This document shows, in pieces, positions 21,112-30,932 of a stretch of 64,000 nucleotides of DNA. The notes beneath the pieces are model-generated. The model worked only from the letters and a program-made list of their open reading frames with translations, searched no databases and was not told the origin of the DNA. The stretch lies in contig CANMMP010000001.1 of NCBI GenBank assembly GCA_947499125.1, forward strand, positions 930,001-994,000, given 5' to 3'. Position 1 is the stretch's first letter. Each line of letters opens with the position of its first letter. The position numbers and the translations under genes were made by a program. The DNA comes from an uncultured Pontibacter sp. GTDB taxonomy: Bacteria > Bacteroidota > Bacteroidia > Cytophagales > Hymenobacteraceae.

Positions 21112-23628
21112 ATGAGAAAAATTTTCCTCCTGTCCTTCTTCCTGCTTTTCTGTGTGGGGGCACAGGCACAGTCTCCTGCCAAAGGCAATTACCAGTTGGC
21201 ATCGCGTTTTTCGCCTAAAAAATTACAGAAGCTCATCTTCAGCACAAGCGTAAACCCGCACTGGCTTAAACAGTCAGACAGGTTCTGGTACGAGTACGAA
21301 ACGAGCAACGGTAAAAGCTGGTACATTGTAGACCCCGCCAACAAATCAAAAAAGCAGCTGTTCGATAAGGACAAAATGGCCTCTGCTATCACCATGATCG
21401 TGCAGGACCCATTTGATGCCCAGCACCTGCCTATTGAGAACCTGAAATTTTTACCGGACGAGCAGAATATACAGTTCGAGGTAAAGAGCTCTATTGATGA
21501 AGTTAAGAAAGACAGGATAGACATGAAAGCAGCTGATTCGCTGCAGAAGAAAACGTTTTTCTTCCGGTATAACCTGAACACCGAACAACTACAGGAGCTG
21601 AAAGACTTTGATAAGCCAAAGGATAACGAGCGCTGGGCATCTATCTCCCCGGATCAGAAAGTAGTAGTGTTTGCCCGCAAGCATAACCTGTACTGGATGG
21701 ACATGGCCAACTACCAGAAAGCCCTTAAAAACGAGAAAGATACCACTATAGTAGAACATCAGCTTACAAAAGACGGCGTGGAATACTATACTTATGGCGA
21801 CTCGAGAGGCGAAACAAATGTAGAGCGCGAGAAGAACAAGAATAAGCGCCAGGCAGCCCGAATACTCTGGTCCCCGGACTCAAAGCAGTTTGCCATGATC
21901 AGGACGGATGAGCGCAAAGTAAAAGCGCTTTGGATCATACATAACACTGCCAGCGGCAGACCGGAACTGGAAACATACAAGTACCAGATGCCCGGCGAGA
22001 AAGAAGCTCCTGTAAGAGAACTGCTGGTTTTTGATTTTGCCAACAAGACATCTAAAAAGATAAACACTACCGCCTTTAAAGACCAGGAAGTAGGCTTATG
22101 GAGCGCGCCTGAACTTAAAAAGAACCGCGACGACGAATACCGCCCTGATATATGGCACGGCACCAACAACAAGCTATACTTTACACGCACCAGCCGCGAC
22201 CTTAAAAAGATAGACATCTGTGCGCTGGATGTGGCTACCGGTACTGTTACTCCTGTTATTAAAGAGCGCTTTAACACCTATGTGGAAGTACAGCGCGTTG
22301 GTTTGGTTAACGGTGGCAAAGAACTTATACATTGGTCGGAGCGTGATGGCTGGGGGCATTTTTATTTATATGATGGCAACGGTAACCTGAAAAACCGCAT
22401 TACCACCGGTGCCTTCCACAGCGAAAGTATTGAAGGTATTGATGAGAAGAACCGTGTGCTATACTTTACGGCTAATGGCCGCGAAGCTGGCGAAGACCCA
22501 TACCTGATGCACCTGTACCGCATTAACTTCGATGGCAGTGGCCTGACCCTGTTAAACAAAGGCAACTTCGACAACAATGTTAGCCTGAACGACAACAATA
22601 ATTACTTTGTAAACACCTCCTCCAGAGTTAATACCGTTCCGGTGTCTGCGCTGTACAACAACAAAGGCCGCAAAGTAATGGACCTGGAAACAGCCGACCT
22701 TACACGCCTGATGACAACTGGCTATAAGTTTCCGGAGCCATTCCAGGTGAAGGCTGATGATGGCATTACCGATATCTATGGGGTAATGTATAAGCCATTC
22801 GATTTCGACTCTACCAAAACATACCCGATCATTGCTTACGTGTACCCTGGTCCGCAAACCGAGGCTGTAAACAAATCGTTTGGCCGCAGCATGGACCGCA
22901 TCGATCGCCTGGCCCAGCTTGGCTTTGTTGTGATAACTGTTGGTAACCGTGGTGGCCACCCGGCCCGCTCTAAATGGTACCATACGTATGGTTACGGCAA
23001 CCTGCGCGACTATGGCCTGGCAGACAAAAAAGCAGCTATAGAGCAACTGGCAGACCGACATAAGTTCGTTGATATTACGCGTGTAGGTATAACAGGCCAC
23101 TCCGGTGGTGGATTTATGTCTACGGCAGCTATGCTGGTTTACCCTGATTTCTTTAAAGTAGCTGTATCGGGTGCGGGTAACCACGAAAACAACATTTACA
23201 ACCGTTGGTGGAGCGAAAAACACCATGGCGTTAAGGAAACGATCACGCCAAAAGGCGACACCACTTTTATCTATAACATCGAGAAAAACCCGGACCTGGC
23301 GAAAAACCTGAAAGGCCACTTGATGTTGGCAACCGGCGACGAAGACAATAACGTGCACCCTGCCGGAACTATACGTATGGCAAATGCCCTGATCAAAGCA
23401 AACAAGCGTTTTGACTTTGTATTGCTACCAGGCCAGCGTCACGGCTTCGGCGACATGACAGAATATTTTTTCTGGATGATGGGCGACTACTTCACAAAGC
23501 ACCTGTTAGGAGATTTCTCTCAGCCAGTAGATATGTATGAAATAAACCGCGAAATTGAACTGACCGGTGAAAAGAGAAGAGGAAGAGCAGCTGGTGCTGG
23601 CGGAGGCCGCATAGCTGAAGACGAATAA
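21112..23628 (+). CDS. S9-family prolyl oligopeptidase (DPP-IV-like), secreted
   Basis: Signal peptide, DPPIV_N propeller, GITGHSGGGFMSTAAML, C-terminal GQRHGF. Confidence 0.95.
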   Translation: MRKIFLLSFFLLFCVGAQAQSPAKGNYQLASRFSPKKLQKLIFSTSVNPHWLKQSDRFWYEYETSNGKSWYIVDPANKSKKQLFDKDKMASAITMIVQDPFDAQHLPIENLKFLPDEQNIQFEVKSSIDEVKKDRIDMKAADSLQKKTFFFRYNLNTEQLQELKDFDKPKDNERWASISPDQKVVVFARKHNLYWMDMANYQKALKNEKDTTIVEHQLTKDGVEYYTYGDSRGETNVEREKNKNKRQAARILWSPDSKQFAMIRTDERKVKALWIIHNTASGRPELETYKYQMPGEKEAPVRELLVFDFANKTSKKINTTAFKDQEVGLWSAPELKKNRDDEYRPDIWHGTNNKLYFTRTSRDLKKIDICALDVATGTVTPVIKERFNTYVEVQRVGLVNGGKELIHWSERDGWGHFYLYDGNGNLKNRITTGAFHSESIEGIDEKNRVLYFTANGREAGEDPYLMHLYRINFDGSGLTLLNKGNFDNNVSLNDNNNYFVNTSSRVNTVPVSALYNNKGRKVMDLETADLTRLMTTGYKFPEPFQVKADDGITDIYGVMYKPFDFDSTKTYPIIAYVYPGPQTEAVNKSFGRSMDRIDRLAQLGFVVITVGNRGGHPARSKWYHTYGYGNLRDYGLADKKAAIEQLADRHKFVDITRVGITGHSGGGFMSTAAMLVYPDFFKVAVSGAGNHENNIYNRWWSEKHHGVKETITPKGDTTFIYNIEKNPDLAKNLKGHLMLATGDEDNNVHPAGTIRMANALIKANKRFDFVLLPGQRHGFGDMTEYFFWMMGDYFTKHLLGDFSQPVDMYEINREIELTGEKRRGRAAGAGGGRIAEDE

Positions 23629-23651
23629 TTTTATACTTCCTGTAAAACCTG

Positions 23652-23684
23652 AAACGCAGCCAGAAACCCTGGCTGCGTTTTTTT
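23652..23684 (+). terminator. Rho-independent terminator
   Basis: AAACGCAGCC...GGCTGCGTTTTTTT. Confidence 0.85.
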
Positions 23685-23732
23685 ATTTTAGCCTGGCAGG
23701 TGTTATTTTGATTTAGAGATGCAGGTTATGGC

Positions 23733-23966
23733 CTACAATGTTTTTAAGAGCTCGATCTGGTCGTCGTTTAGTAAGATATACCTGTTGTTAAAGGGGTTTG
23801 CGAAAAACTTCTCAGCAATTACATATTCGCCGCTTTTAAGCTTGTGGATGTTGTAACTAAAAAGGCTATTGGAGCGCTCAATAACCAACTCTGTTGTACT
23901 CAGGTCAAGCTGTCGGCCACAAGTAGTTGTGATCAGCTCACGGTTCGAAGTTGTTGTAGTAGGCAT
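23733..23966 (-). CDS. Hypothetical protein
   Basis: Intact 77-aa ORF between annotated genes. Confidence 0.5.
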   Translation of the reverse strand: MPTTTTSNRELITTTCGRQLDLSTTELVIERSNSLFSYNIHKLKSGEYVIAEKFFANPFNNRYILLNDDQIELLKTL

Positions 23967-24188
23967 AATAAAGTATAAGTATAAGGGAGTTCCTTCTTTA
24001 CGGAACTGTTAGCAGTTGGTGACATTACATTTTAAATTATTCCTTATTTTTTTCTGACCTCTAGTATAAGTTAGCACCTGTATAAGTATAGCCTTGCAAG
24101 AGGTAAACTATAAAATCCTTTAATCTGCTGTTCTCTTACAGTTTAAGTTCCTATTTTTGCTAATCCGTTACATCAACCCAGGCAAAAC

Positions 24189-26405
24189 GTGGAAAATCAA
24201 CTGACAACAGTAGAAACTGCTCAGAAGCTCGGCCTTCTGGAAGAAGAATTTGAAAAGATAAAACAGATTCTGGGCCGCACGCCCAATTTCACCGAGTTAA
24301 GTATCTTCTCCGTAATGTGGTCGGAGCACTGCTCTTACAAGAACTCTATTGTCTGGCTTAAAACGCTGCCAAAAGACTCGCCACGCATGCTGGCTAAAGC
24401 CGGAGAAGAAAATGCAGGCCTTGTTGACATCGGCGACGGTTACGCCTGCAGCTTCAAGATCGAATCACACAATCACCCATCTGCCATCGAGCCTTACCAG
24501 GGCGCCGCAACCGGTGTGGGTGGTATCAACAGAGATATTTTTACAATGGGTGCCCGTCCTATCGCGCAGCTTAACTCGCTTCGCTTTGGCAACCCTAAAT
24601 CAGAAAAAACGCAGCGCTTGCTACGTGGTGTAGTGAAAGGCATCGGCGATTATGGCAATGCTTTTGGTATACCTACCGTAGGTGGCGAGCTTTTCTTCGA
24701 CGAGACTTACAACATCAACCCATTGGTAAATGCCTTCTCAGCAGGTATAGTTAAAGTAGGCGAAACTGCTTCGGCAACCTCTTATGGCGTAGGTAACCCT
24801 GTGTTTATAGTTGGTTCTGCCACCGGTAAAGATGGTATACATGGTGCCGCCTTTGCATCTAAAGACATCACCGAAGATTCAGCCAAAGACTTACCGTCCG
24901 TTCAGGTGGGCGACCCGTTCCAGGAAAAATTGTTACTCGAAGCTACACTGGAGATCATTCAGTCGGGCCACGTAATAGGTATGCAGGATATGGGCGCGGC
25001 CGGTATTACCTGCTCTACTTCCGAAATGAGTGCCAAAGGCGAGCACGGCATGGATATATGGCTGGATAAAGTACCGATGCGCCAGGCCAACATGGTTCCG
25101 TTTGAGATCCTGCTTTCTGAAAGCCAGGAGCGCATGCTTATAGTTATGAAAAAAGGCTATGAGCAAACTATAAAAGATATCTGCGATAAGTGGGACCTGT
25201 ATTGTGAGCAGATAGGTGTTGTTACCGAAGGCGGCCAGTTAAGATATTACCAAAATGGCGAATTAGTAGCTGAAGTACCTGCCGACGACCTGGTGCTGGG
25301 CGGAGGCGCTCCGGTTTACCACCGAGAGTGGCGCGAGCCGGCTTATTTCCAGGAATCAAAGAAATTCAACATAGACCAGGTGCAGGAACCGGAAGATTAC
25401 CAGGCTGTAGCCGAATTCCTGACCACGCACCCGAACATTGCCTCTAAGCGCTGGGTGTATCGCCAGTACGACTCTATGGTTGGTACGGCCACCATGACGA
25501 CCAATGCCCCTTCGGATGCGGCTATAGTTAAAGTAAAAGGCACCAACAAATCGATAGCAGTAACGGTAGATTGCAACAGCCGCTACGTATACGCCGACCC
25601 GGAAGAAGGAACTGCTATTGCCGTTGCAGAAGCTGCGCGTAATATAGTTTGTTCTGGCGCCGAGCCGGTAGCTATTACCAACTGCCTGAACTTTGGTAAC
25701 CCGTATGTGCCGGAAGTATACTGGCATTTTGTAGGCGCTATTAAAGGTATGGGCAAAGCTTGTACTGCTTTCGACACGCCGGTAACTGGTGGTAACGTAA
25801 GTTTCTACAACCAGTCATCCGACGAAGGCCCGGTTTTCCCGACGCCAACTATAGGTATGCTGGGCATCCTGGAGGATAAGAACAACAAAATGACGCTTGC
25901 TTTCCAGAACGCCGGCGACATTATTTATATGATGGGTGATGCGCAGAACGACATCGCTTCGTCGGAGTACCTGTACTCTTATCATAACGTGAAGCTCTCT
26001 CCTGCCCCATACTTTAACATGGACGCAGAACTGAAGCTGCAAACGGCAGTAAAAGATGTAATCGCAAACAAGCTTATTAACTCAGCGCACGACGTGGCAG
26101 ATGGTGGTTTATACATCACATTACTGGAGTCGGCGATGCCAAAAGAGCTGGGCTTTGATATTGAAACAGATAAAAATTTCAGAAAAGATGCCTTTTTATT
26201 CGGCGAGAGCCAGAGCCGCGTAGTTGTTTCGGTTGCTCCGGTAAAACAGGCTGAGTTTGAAAAAGCATTGCAAAATAACGGTGTGAATTTCACCAAATTA
26301 GGTACTGTAACTGCGCATGATTGCCACATTGACGGCGAACTTTTTGGAGGCATTACGGTGGCTAAAAAACACTATGACACAGCGCTTGAGCAGATTTTAG
26401 ACTAA
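24189..26405 (+). CDS. purL: Phosphoribosylformylglycinamidine synthase PurL (GTG start)
   Basis: SVMWSEHCSYKNS, SHNHPSAIEPYQGAATGVGGI. Confidence 0.98.
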   Translation: MENQLTTVETAQKLGLLEEEFEKIKQILGRTPNFTELSIFSVMWSEHCSYKNSIVWLKTLPKDSPRMLAKAGEENAGLVDIGDGYACSFKIESHNHPSAIEPYQGAATGVGGINRDIFTMGARPIAQLNSLRFGNPKSEKTQRLLRGVVKGIGDYGNAFGIPTVGGELFFDETYNINPLVNAFSAGIVKVGETASATSYGVGNPVFIVGSATGKDGIHGAAFASKDITEDSAKDLPSVQVGDPFQEKLLLEATLEIIQSGHVIGMQDMGAAGITCSTSEMSAKGEHGMDIWLDKVPMRQANMVPFEILLSESQERMLIVMKKGYEQTIKDICDKWDLYCEQIGVVTEGGQLRYYQNGELVAEVPADDLVLGGGAPVYHREWREPAYFQESKKFNIDQVQEPEDYQAVAEFLTTHPNIASKRWVYRQYDSMVGTATMTTNAPSDAAIVKVKGTNKSIAVTVDCNSRYVYADPEEGTAIAVAEAARNIVCSGAEPVAITNCLNFGNPYVPEVYWHFVGAIKGMGKACTAFDTPVTGGNVSFYNQSSDEGPVFPTPTIGMLGILEDKNNKMTLAFQNAGDIIYMMGDAQNDIASSEYLYSYHNVKLSPAPYFNMDAELKLQTAVKDVIANKLINSAHDVADGGLYITLLESAMPKELGFDIETDKNFRKDAFLFGESQSRVVVSVAPVKQAEFEKALQNNGVNFTKLGTVTAHDCHIDGELFGGITVAKKHYDTALEQILD

Positions 26406-26455
26406 ATATTTCAGATTTTTTTGCGGCAAATGTTTGCAGTTTAAAATCGTCTCTC

Positions 26456-26463
26456 TATCTTTG
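26456..26463 (+). promoter_or_regulatory. Bacteroidetes -7 promoter box TATCTTTG upstream of tRNA-Gln
   Basis: TAnnTTTG, with TTTG at 26433-26436 at -33-like spacing. Confidence 0.75.
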
Positions 26464-26512
26464 CATCACTGAACGACGAAGGGGCTTCCACTCTGAAATC
26501 TAGTAGGTAGCT

Positions 26513-26585
26513 TGTCCGATGGTGTAACTGGCAACACGTCTGATTTTGGTTCAGAAGAGTCCAGGTTCGAAACCTGGTCGGACAA
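26513..26585 (+). tRNA. tRNA-Gln (anticodon TTG)
   Basis: 7-bp acceptor TGTCCGA/TCGGACA, anticodon arm TCTGA-ttTTGgt-TCAGA, T arm CCAGG-TTCGAAA-CCTGG. Confidence 0.96.
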
Positions 26586-26586
26586 C

Positions 26587-26622
26587 TTAAAAAGCCCTTA
26601 GATCTGATCTAAGGGCTTTTTT
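26587..26622 (+). terminator. Rho-independent terminator of tRNA-Gln
   Basis: AAAAAGCCCTTAGATC-tGATCTAAGGGCTTTTTT. Confidence 0.9.
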
Positions 26623-26682
26623 GTTTTCAGGTAAGTCTTTCCTGGTTCAACTATAATTTCTTTTCCGGCTAAATCTCTCCTT

Positions 26683-27180
26683 ATGCCAACTATAACAACC
26701 ACCACTATAGTTAACGCACCCCCCGAACTTTGCTTCGACCTTTCGAGAAGTATAGACCTGCACATGATCTCGACAAAGCGAACAGGTGAGCGGGCTGTGG
26801 CTGGTGTAACTTCCGGCCTGATAGGGTTGAATGAAACAGTTACCTGGCGAGCAAAACACCTGGGTATCTGGCAACACCTTACCAGCAGGATAACGGAATA
26901 CAACCGCCCCGTTTTTATAGTTGACGAAATGGTGAAAGGCGCTTTTAAACGCTTCCGGCACGAACACCACTTTGAGCAACAGGGCAACTCTACGATCATG
27001 ACGGATGTATTTGATTACACTTCTCCGCTGGGTTTGCTGGGCAAACTTGCTGATGTGCTATTCCTCGAAAAGTATATGACCAGGTTTTTATTAGAGCGAA
27101 ACCTGGCCATAAAAGTATACGCAGAAACAGATAAGTGGCAGCAACTTCTCCCCTCCTCTTCCTCAGAAATAACTAAGTAA
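26683..27180 (+). CDS. SRPBCC/START-like protein
   Basis: ITTTTIVNAPPELCFDLSRSIDLH, C-terminal helix. Confidence 0.8.
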   Translation: MPTITTTTIVNAPPELCFDLSRSIDLHMISTKRTGERAVAGVTSGLIGLNETVTWRAKHLGIWQHLTSRITEYNRPVFIVDEMVKGAFKRFRHEHHFEQQGNSTIMTDVFDYTSPLGLLGKLADVLFLEKYMTRFLLERNLAIKVYAETDKWQQLLPSSSSEITK

Positions 27181-27221
27181 ACAGCTCTGCCCCGGGACTT
27201 TAGAAAAACTACAATCACTTA

Positions 27222-27235
27222 TATCGCTTGCGACA
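27222..27235. promoter_or_regulatory. Candidate operator 1, TATCGCTTGCGACA
   Basis: Imperfect copy of the palindrome at 27259-27272. Confidence 0.65.
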
Positions 27236-27250
27236 TAGATATTTTCTGCG

Positions 27251-27258
27251 TACATTTG
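27251..27258 (+). promoter_or_regulatory. -7 promoter box TACATTTG of the GPx-MarR operon
   Basis: TAnnTTTG directly 5' of operator 2. Confidence 0.7.
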
Positions 27259-27272
27259 TATCGCAAGCGATA
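27259..27272. promoter_or_regulatory. Candidate operator 2, TATCGC-AA-GCGATA
   Basis: Perfect inverted repeat abutting the -7 box. Confidence 0.7.
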
Positions 27273-27290
27273 TAATTTAACAACAGAACT

Positions 27291-27776
27291 ATGCAAGAAC
27301 CATTTTATACTTTATCAGCAAAAACACTACAAGGCAAAGAAGTTACACTGGATACTTTTAAAGGAAAGGCCGTGTTGGTTGTAAATACAGCCTCGCAGTG
27401 CGGCCTTACACCACAGTTCGAAGGGTTGGAAAATCTCTACCAGAAATACCAGGACAAAGGGTTGGTTATACTTGGTTTTCCGTGTAACCAGTTCGGCAAC
27501 CAGGAACCCGGAGATGAAAAATCGATCGCGGAAGGCTGTGTGATAAACTATGGCGTTACGTTCCCGATGTTTGCCAAAGTAGACGTAAACGGCGATAATG
27601 CGCACCCGGTGTTCAAATACCTGAAAAGCGAGTTAAAAGGACTTTTAGGCACGGGCCGCATCAAGTGGAATTTCACGAAGTTTCTGGTTGATAAAAATGG
27701 CAAACCTTTAAAGCGTTTCTCGCCAACTACCAAACCCAAGAAGATCGAAAAATACCTCGAAACTATACTTAACTAA
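27291..27776 (+). CDS. Glutathione peroxidase family
   Basis: VVNTASQCGLTPQFEGLE, GFPCNQFGNQEPG, WNFTKFLVDKNG. Confidence 0.96.
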   Translation: MQEPFYTLSAKTLQGKEVTLDTFKGKAVLVVNTASQCGLTPQFEGLENLYQKYQDKGLVILGFPCNQFGNQEPGDEKSIAEGCVINYGVTFPMFAKVDVNGDNAHPVFKYLKSELKGLLGTGRIKWNFTKFLVDKNGKPLKRFSPTTKPKKIEKYLETILN

Positions 27777-27796
27777 GTATAACTGCCTTACTGACT

Positions 27797-28240
27797 ATGA
27801 ATTCCGAACATCTTAAACTAAGTAACCAGGTTTGTTTTCCGGTCTATGCTGCGTCGCGCCTTATTACAAGAGAGTACCAGCCGTACCTGGACAAACTGGG
27901 TATAACTTACCCGCAGTACCTGGTGCTGCTAGTGCTCTGGGAAACCGACGGAATATCAGTGAATGATATTGCCCATAAACTAATACTGAACACGAATACG
28001 GTTACCCCACTTTTAAAACGCATGGAGGCGCAGGGGCTTATCCGACGAAACAGGGCACAAACCGATGAGCGTAAAGTAATTATAGAGCTTACTGCAGAAG
28101 GCAAAAAGATGAAGCAGCAGGCAGTAACTATACCGCATGACCTGGTTAAAAACCTGCAGGCCGATGGTGTGACAGTAGACGAATTGGTTGGCCTGCGCGA
28201 GCAACTTAATACGCTTATTCAGCAACTTTCACGTAAATAA
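27797..28240 (+). CDS. MarR-family regulator (OhrR-like)
   Basis: LSNQVCFPVYAASRLITREYQPYLDKLGITYPQYLVLLVLWE, winged helix. Confidence 0.93.
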   Translation: MNSEHLKLSNQVCFPVYAASRLITREYQPYLDKLGITYPQYLVLLVLWETDGISVNDIAHKLILNTNTVTPLLKRMEAQGLIRRNRAQTDERKVIIELTAEGKKMKQQAVTIPHDLVKNLQADGVTVDELVGLREQLNTLIQQLSRK

Positions 28241-28436
28241 CCAGCCTCAGCATAACTATAACCTATACTTACTGTTATTCATTTTACTGAACTAACTATA
28301 GTTCAGGTTTTTGAGACTAGACTCCTGTTTTAAATCCGCTTACAATTTATCGTTATAATCAGGAGAGGCTAACGAGTTATTTTGTAGCTTTGCAGGCATA
28401 GTCAACCTAAACCCTTAATTAGCTTTAATTAAAACT

Positions 28437-29366
28437 ATGCCCCAGGTAAAGATCTTCTCCGGCTCACAATCCCAGTATTTAGCTGAAAAAATTGCGACCG
28501 CCTATGGCACTAAGCTTGGCGATTTAACAATCTCACGTTTTAGCGATGGCGAGATCGGAGTACACTATAACGAGTCGGTGCGTGGTGCCGAGGTTTTTAT
28601 AGTGTTGTCTACGTTCCCTCCTGCTGATAACCTGATGGAGCTGATGCTGCTGGTAGATGCTGCCAAGCGTGCTTCGGCGCACAAAGTAATTGTGGTAATG
28701 CCTTACTATGGCTATGCCCGCCAGGACAGAAAAGACAAACCCCGTGTTTCGATCGGTGCAAAAGTGCTGGCCAACGCCATACAATCATGTGGTGCCGACC
28801 GCCTGATGACCTGCGACCTGCATGCAGGCCAGATCCAGGGCTTTTTCGATATTCCGGTAGATCATCTGGATGGTTCGGCCATTTTTGTGCCTTACCTGCG
28901 TAGCCTGAACCTGGGCTCCGACCTGATATTCGCTTCTCCGGACGTGGGTGGTGTGGTAAGAACTCGCAGCTTTGCCAAGAACTTCGGATCTGAAATGGTT
29001 GTCTGCGACAAGCATCGTAAACGCGCTAACGAGATCGCCTCGATGCAGGTGATCGGTGATGTGGAAGGCATGGATGTTGTGCTGGTAGATGATATGGTAG
29101 ACACTGCCGGAACTATAACCAAAGCTGCCGAACTGCTGAAAGAAAAAGGTGCCAAATCGGTACGCGCTATTGCAACGCACCCTGTGCTATCGGGTCCTGC
29201 TTATGAGCGCATCGAAAACTCGGTACTGGAAGAACTGGTAGTGTCGGATACAATTCCGCTAAGGCAGGAATGCTCTAAAATAAAGGTGCTTTCCTTTTCA
29301 GAATTGTTCGCGCGCGCTATCAACAATGTAGTTACCCACGAGTCCATCAGCTCGCTGTTCATATAA
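28437..29366 (+). CDS. prs: Ribose-phosphate pyrophosphokinase
   Basis: MTCDLHAGQIQGFFDIPVDHL, VLVDDMVDTAGTITKAA. Confidence 0.98.
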   Translation: MPQVKIFSGSQSQYLAEKIATAYGTKLGDLTISRFSDGEIGVHYNESVRGAEVFIVLSTFPPADNLMELMLLVDAAKRASAHKVIVVMPYYGYARQDRKDKPRVSIGAKVLANAIQSCGADRLMTCDLHAGQIQGFFDIPVDHLDGSAIFVPYLRSLNLGSDLIFASPDVGGVVRTRSFAKNFGSEMVVCDKHRKRANEIASMQVIGDVEGMDVVLVDDMVDTAGTITKAAELLKEKGAKSVRAIATHPVLSGPAYERIENSVLEELVVSDTIPLRQECSKIKVLSFSELFARAINNVVTHESISSLFI

Positions 29367-29505
29367 TCAAGCTTGTTGGATGGCTGTATCGTTAAATTGT
29401 TGATTCTCTTTCAGATTATTTTCGACAATAAAACAATTCAACCTTCAACAATTAAAATAAAAAGCCATACCTTTGTGGCTCGAAAAATTTTAACAAATTC
29501 ATTTT

Positions 29506-30096
29506 ATGAAAACTTTAGAGATTATAGGGTTTAAAAGAGCAAATCTCGGCAAAGCGCAGTCAAAAGAGTTGCGCAATGAGTCTTTTGTACCAGGTGTACT
29601 TTATGGCGGTGCTGAGCAAGTACATTTTTATGCACCTGCTATCCTGTTCAGAGACTTAGTTTATTCTCCGGAAGTATACGAAGTAGACCTTAACATTGAA
29701 GGTACTCACTACAGAGCTATATTACAGGACCTGCAGTTCCACCCAGTAAATGAAATGTTATTACACGTTGACTTCCTGCAGTTACAGGACGACAAAGCTG
29801 TGAAAATTGACATTCCGGTTAAAATGGTTGGTACATCTCCAGGTGTTATTGTTGGTGGTAAGCTTGTTACTAAATTGCGTAAGCTTAAAGTAAAAGCACT
29901 TCCTGCAAACCTGCCGGATTATATTGAAGTTGATATCTCTGAACTTGAGCTTGGTAAATCTATCAAAGTAAGCAAGATCAACACAGGTGGTAACTACGAG
30001 ATCCTTACCAATGCACTTGCACCAGTTGCAACAGTAACTATTCCTCGTGCTCTTAAGAGTGCGCAGGCTGAAGAAGCTCGTGGCGGTAAAAAATAA
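29506..30096 (+). CDS. rplY: 50S ribosomal protein L25/general stress protein Ctc
   Basis: SFVPGVLYGGAEQVHFYAP, LHVDFLQL. Confidence 0.96.
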   Translation: MKTLEIIGFKRANLGKAQSKELRNESFVPGVLYGGAEQVHFYAPAILFRDLVYSPEVYEVDLNIEGTHYRAILQDLQFHPVNEMLLHVDFLQLQDDKAVKIDIPVKMVGTSPGVIVGGKLVTKLRKLKVKALPANLPDYIEVDISELELGKSIKVSKINTGGNYEILTNALAPVATVTIPRALKSAQAEEARGGKK

Positions 30097-30119
30097 GCAT
30101 CAAACGCTTTTCATTAAAG

Positions 30120-30156
30120 TCCTGTCCTGCTGCCAAGCGGGGCAGGATTTTTTGTT
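30120..30156 (+). terminator. Terminator downstream of rplY
   Basis: TCCTGtCCTGC...GGGGCAGGATTTTTTG. Confidence 0.65.
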
Positions 30157-30281
30157 TTAAGTAAAAGGCTGAAAGGTTAAAAAGTTTAATTGTTAAATTG
30201 CTGCATTGTTAGATTGTCGTATTTATTAGATCGTAAGCTATTTTCAACAATTTAACCAGTAACAATTTAGCCAATAAGCAC

Positions 30282-30926
30282 TTGAGCAACGCTACTATTA
30301 ATACTATAAAACAATGGCTGGGCTTTGCACCCGATGCACCGGCCACACCCGAAGATACAACCATGAAATACCTTATAGTTGGCTTAGGAAATATTGGGCA
30401 GGAATACGCTGAAACGCGCCACAATATCGGCTTTATGGTGCTGGACCACCTTGCAAAGAAACACGGTGCCAGCTTTGATACCGGACGCCATTCTTTTGTG
30501 ACCGAAATAAAGACCAAAGGGCGCACATATGTATTAGTAAAGCCTACCACTTACATGAACCTGAGCGGCAAAGCTGTCGGCCATTGGCTGAACACACTAA
30601 AACTGCAACCCGAACAAATGATGGTGATAACCGATGACATTGCCATTCCTTTCGGAAAGATCAGGATAAGAACAAAAGGCAGTGCCGGCGGGCACAATGG
30701 CCTGAAACATATTGAGCAGACATTGGGGCACAACAACTACCCGCGTATGCGCTTTGGGGTGGGCGACGCTTTCCATAAAGGCAAACAGGTAGACTATGTG
30801 CTGAGCAGCTTTAGCGACGACGAGCAAGCCGAACTACAGACGCTTATAGAAAAAGCGGCAGACGCTATACTTGCTTTCGGCACTATCGGGCTGGAGCGCA
30901 CCATGAACCAATACAATACCAAATAA
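30282..30926 (+). CDS. pth: Peptidyl-tRNA hydrolase
   Basis: LIVGLGNIGQEYAETRHNIGFMV; true start may be MKYLIVG at 30363. Confidence 0.97.
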   Translation: MSNATINTIKQWLGFAPDAPATPEDTTMKYLIVGLGNIGQEYAETRHNIGFMVLDHLAKKHGASFDTGRHSFVTEIKTKGRTYVLVKPTTYMNLSGKAVGHWLNTLKLQPEQMMVITDDIAIPFGKIRIRTKGSAGGHNGLKHIEQTLGHNNYPRMRFGVGDAFHKGKQVDYVLSSFSDDEQAELQTLIEKAADAILAFGTIGLERTMNQYNTK

Positions 30927-30932
30927 GCATAC

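Noticed and set aside
24933-26353. Several antisense ORFs of 75-123 aa inside purL (and similar shadows in typA, fabF, pyk, rsgA)
   Set aside because: Opposite-strand shadows of clearly conserved genes with biased composition; no independent support.
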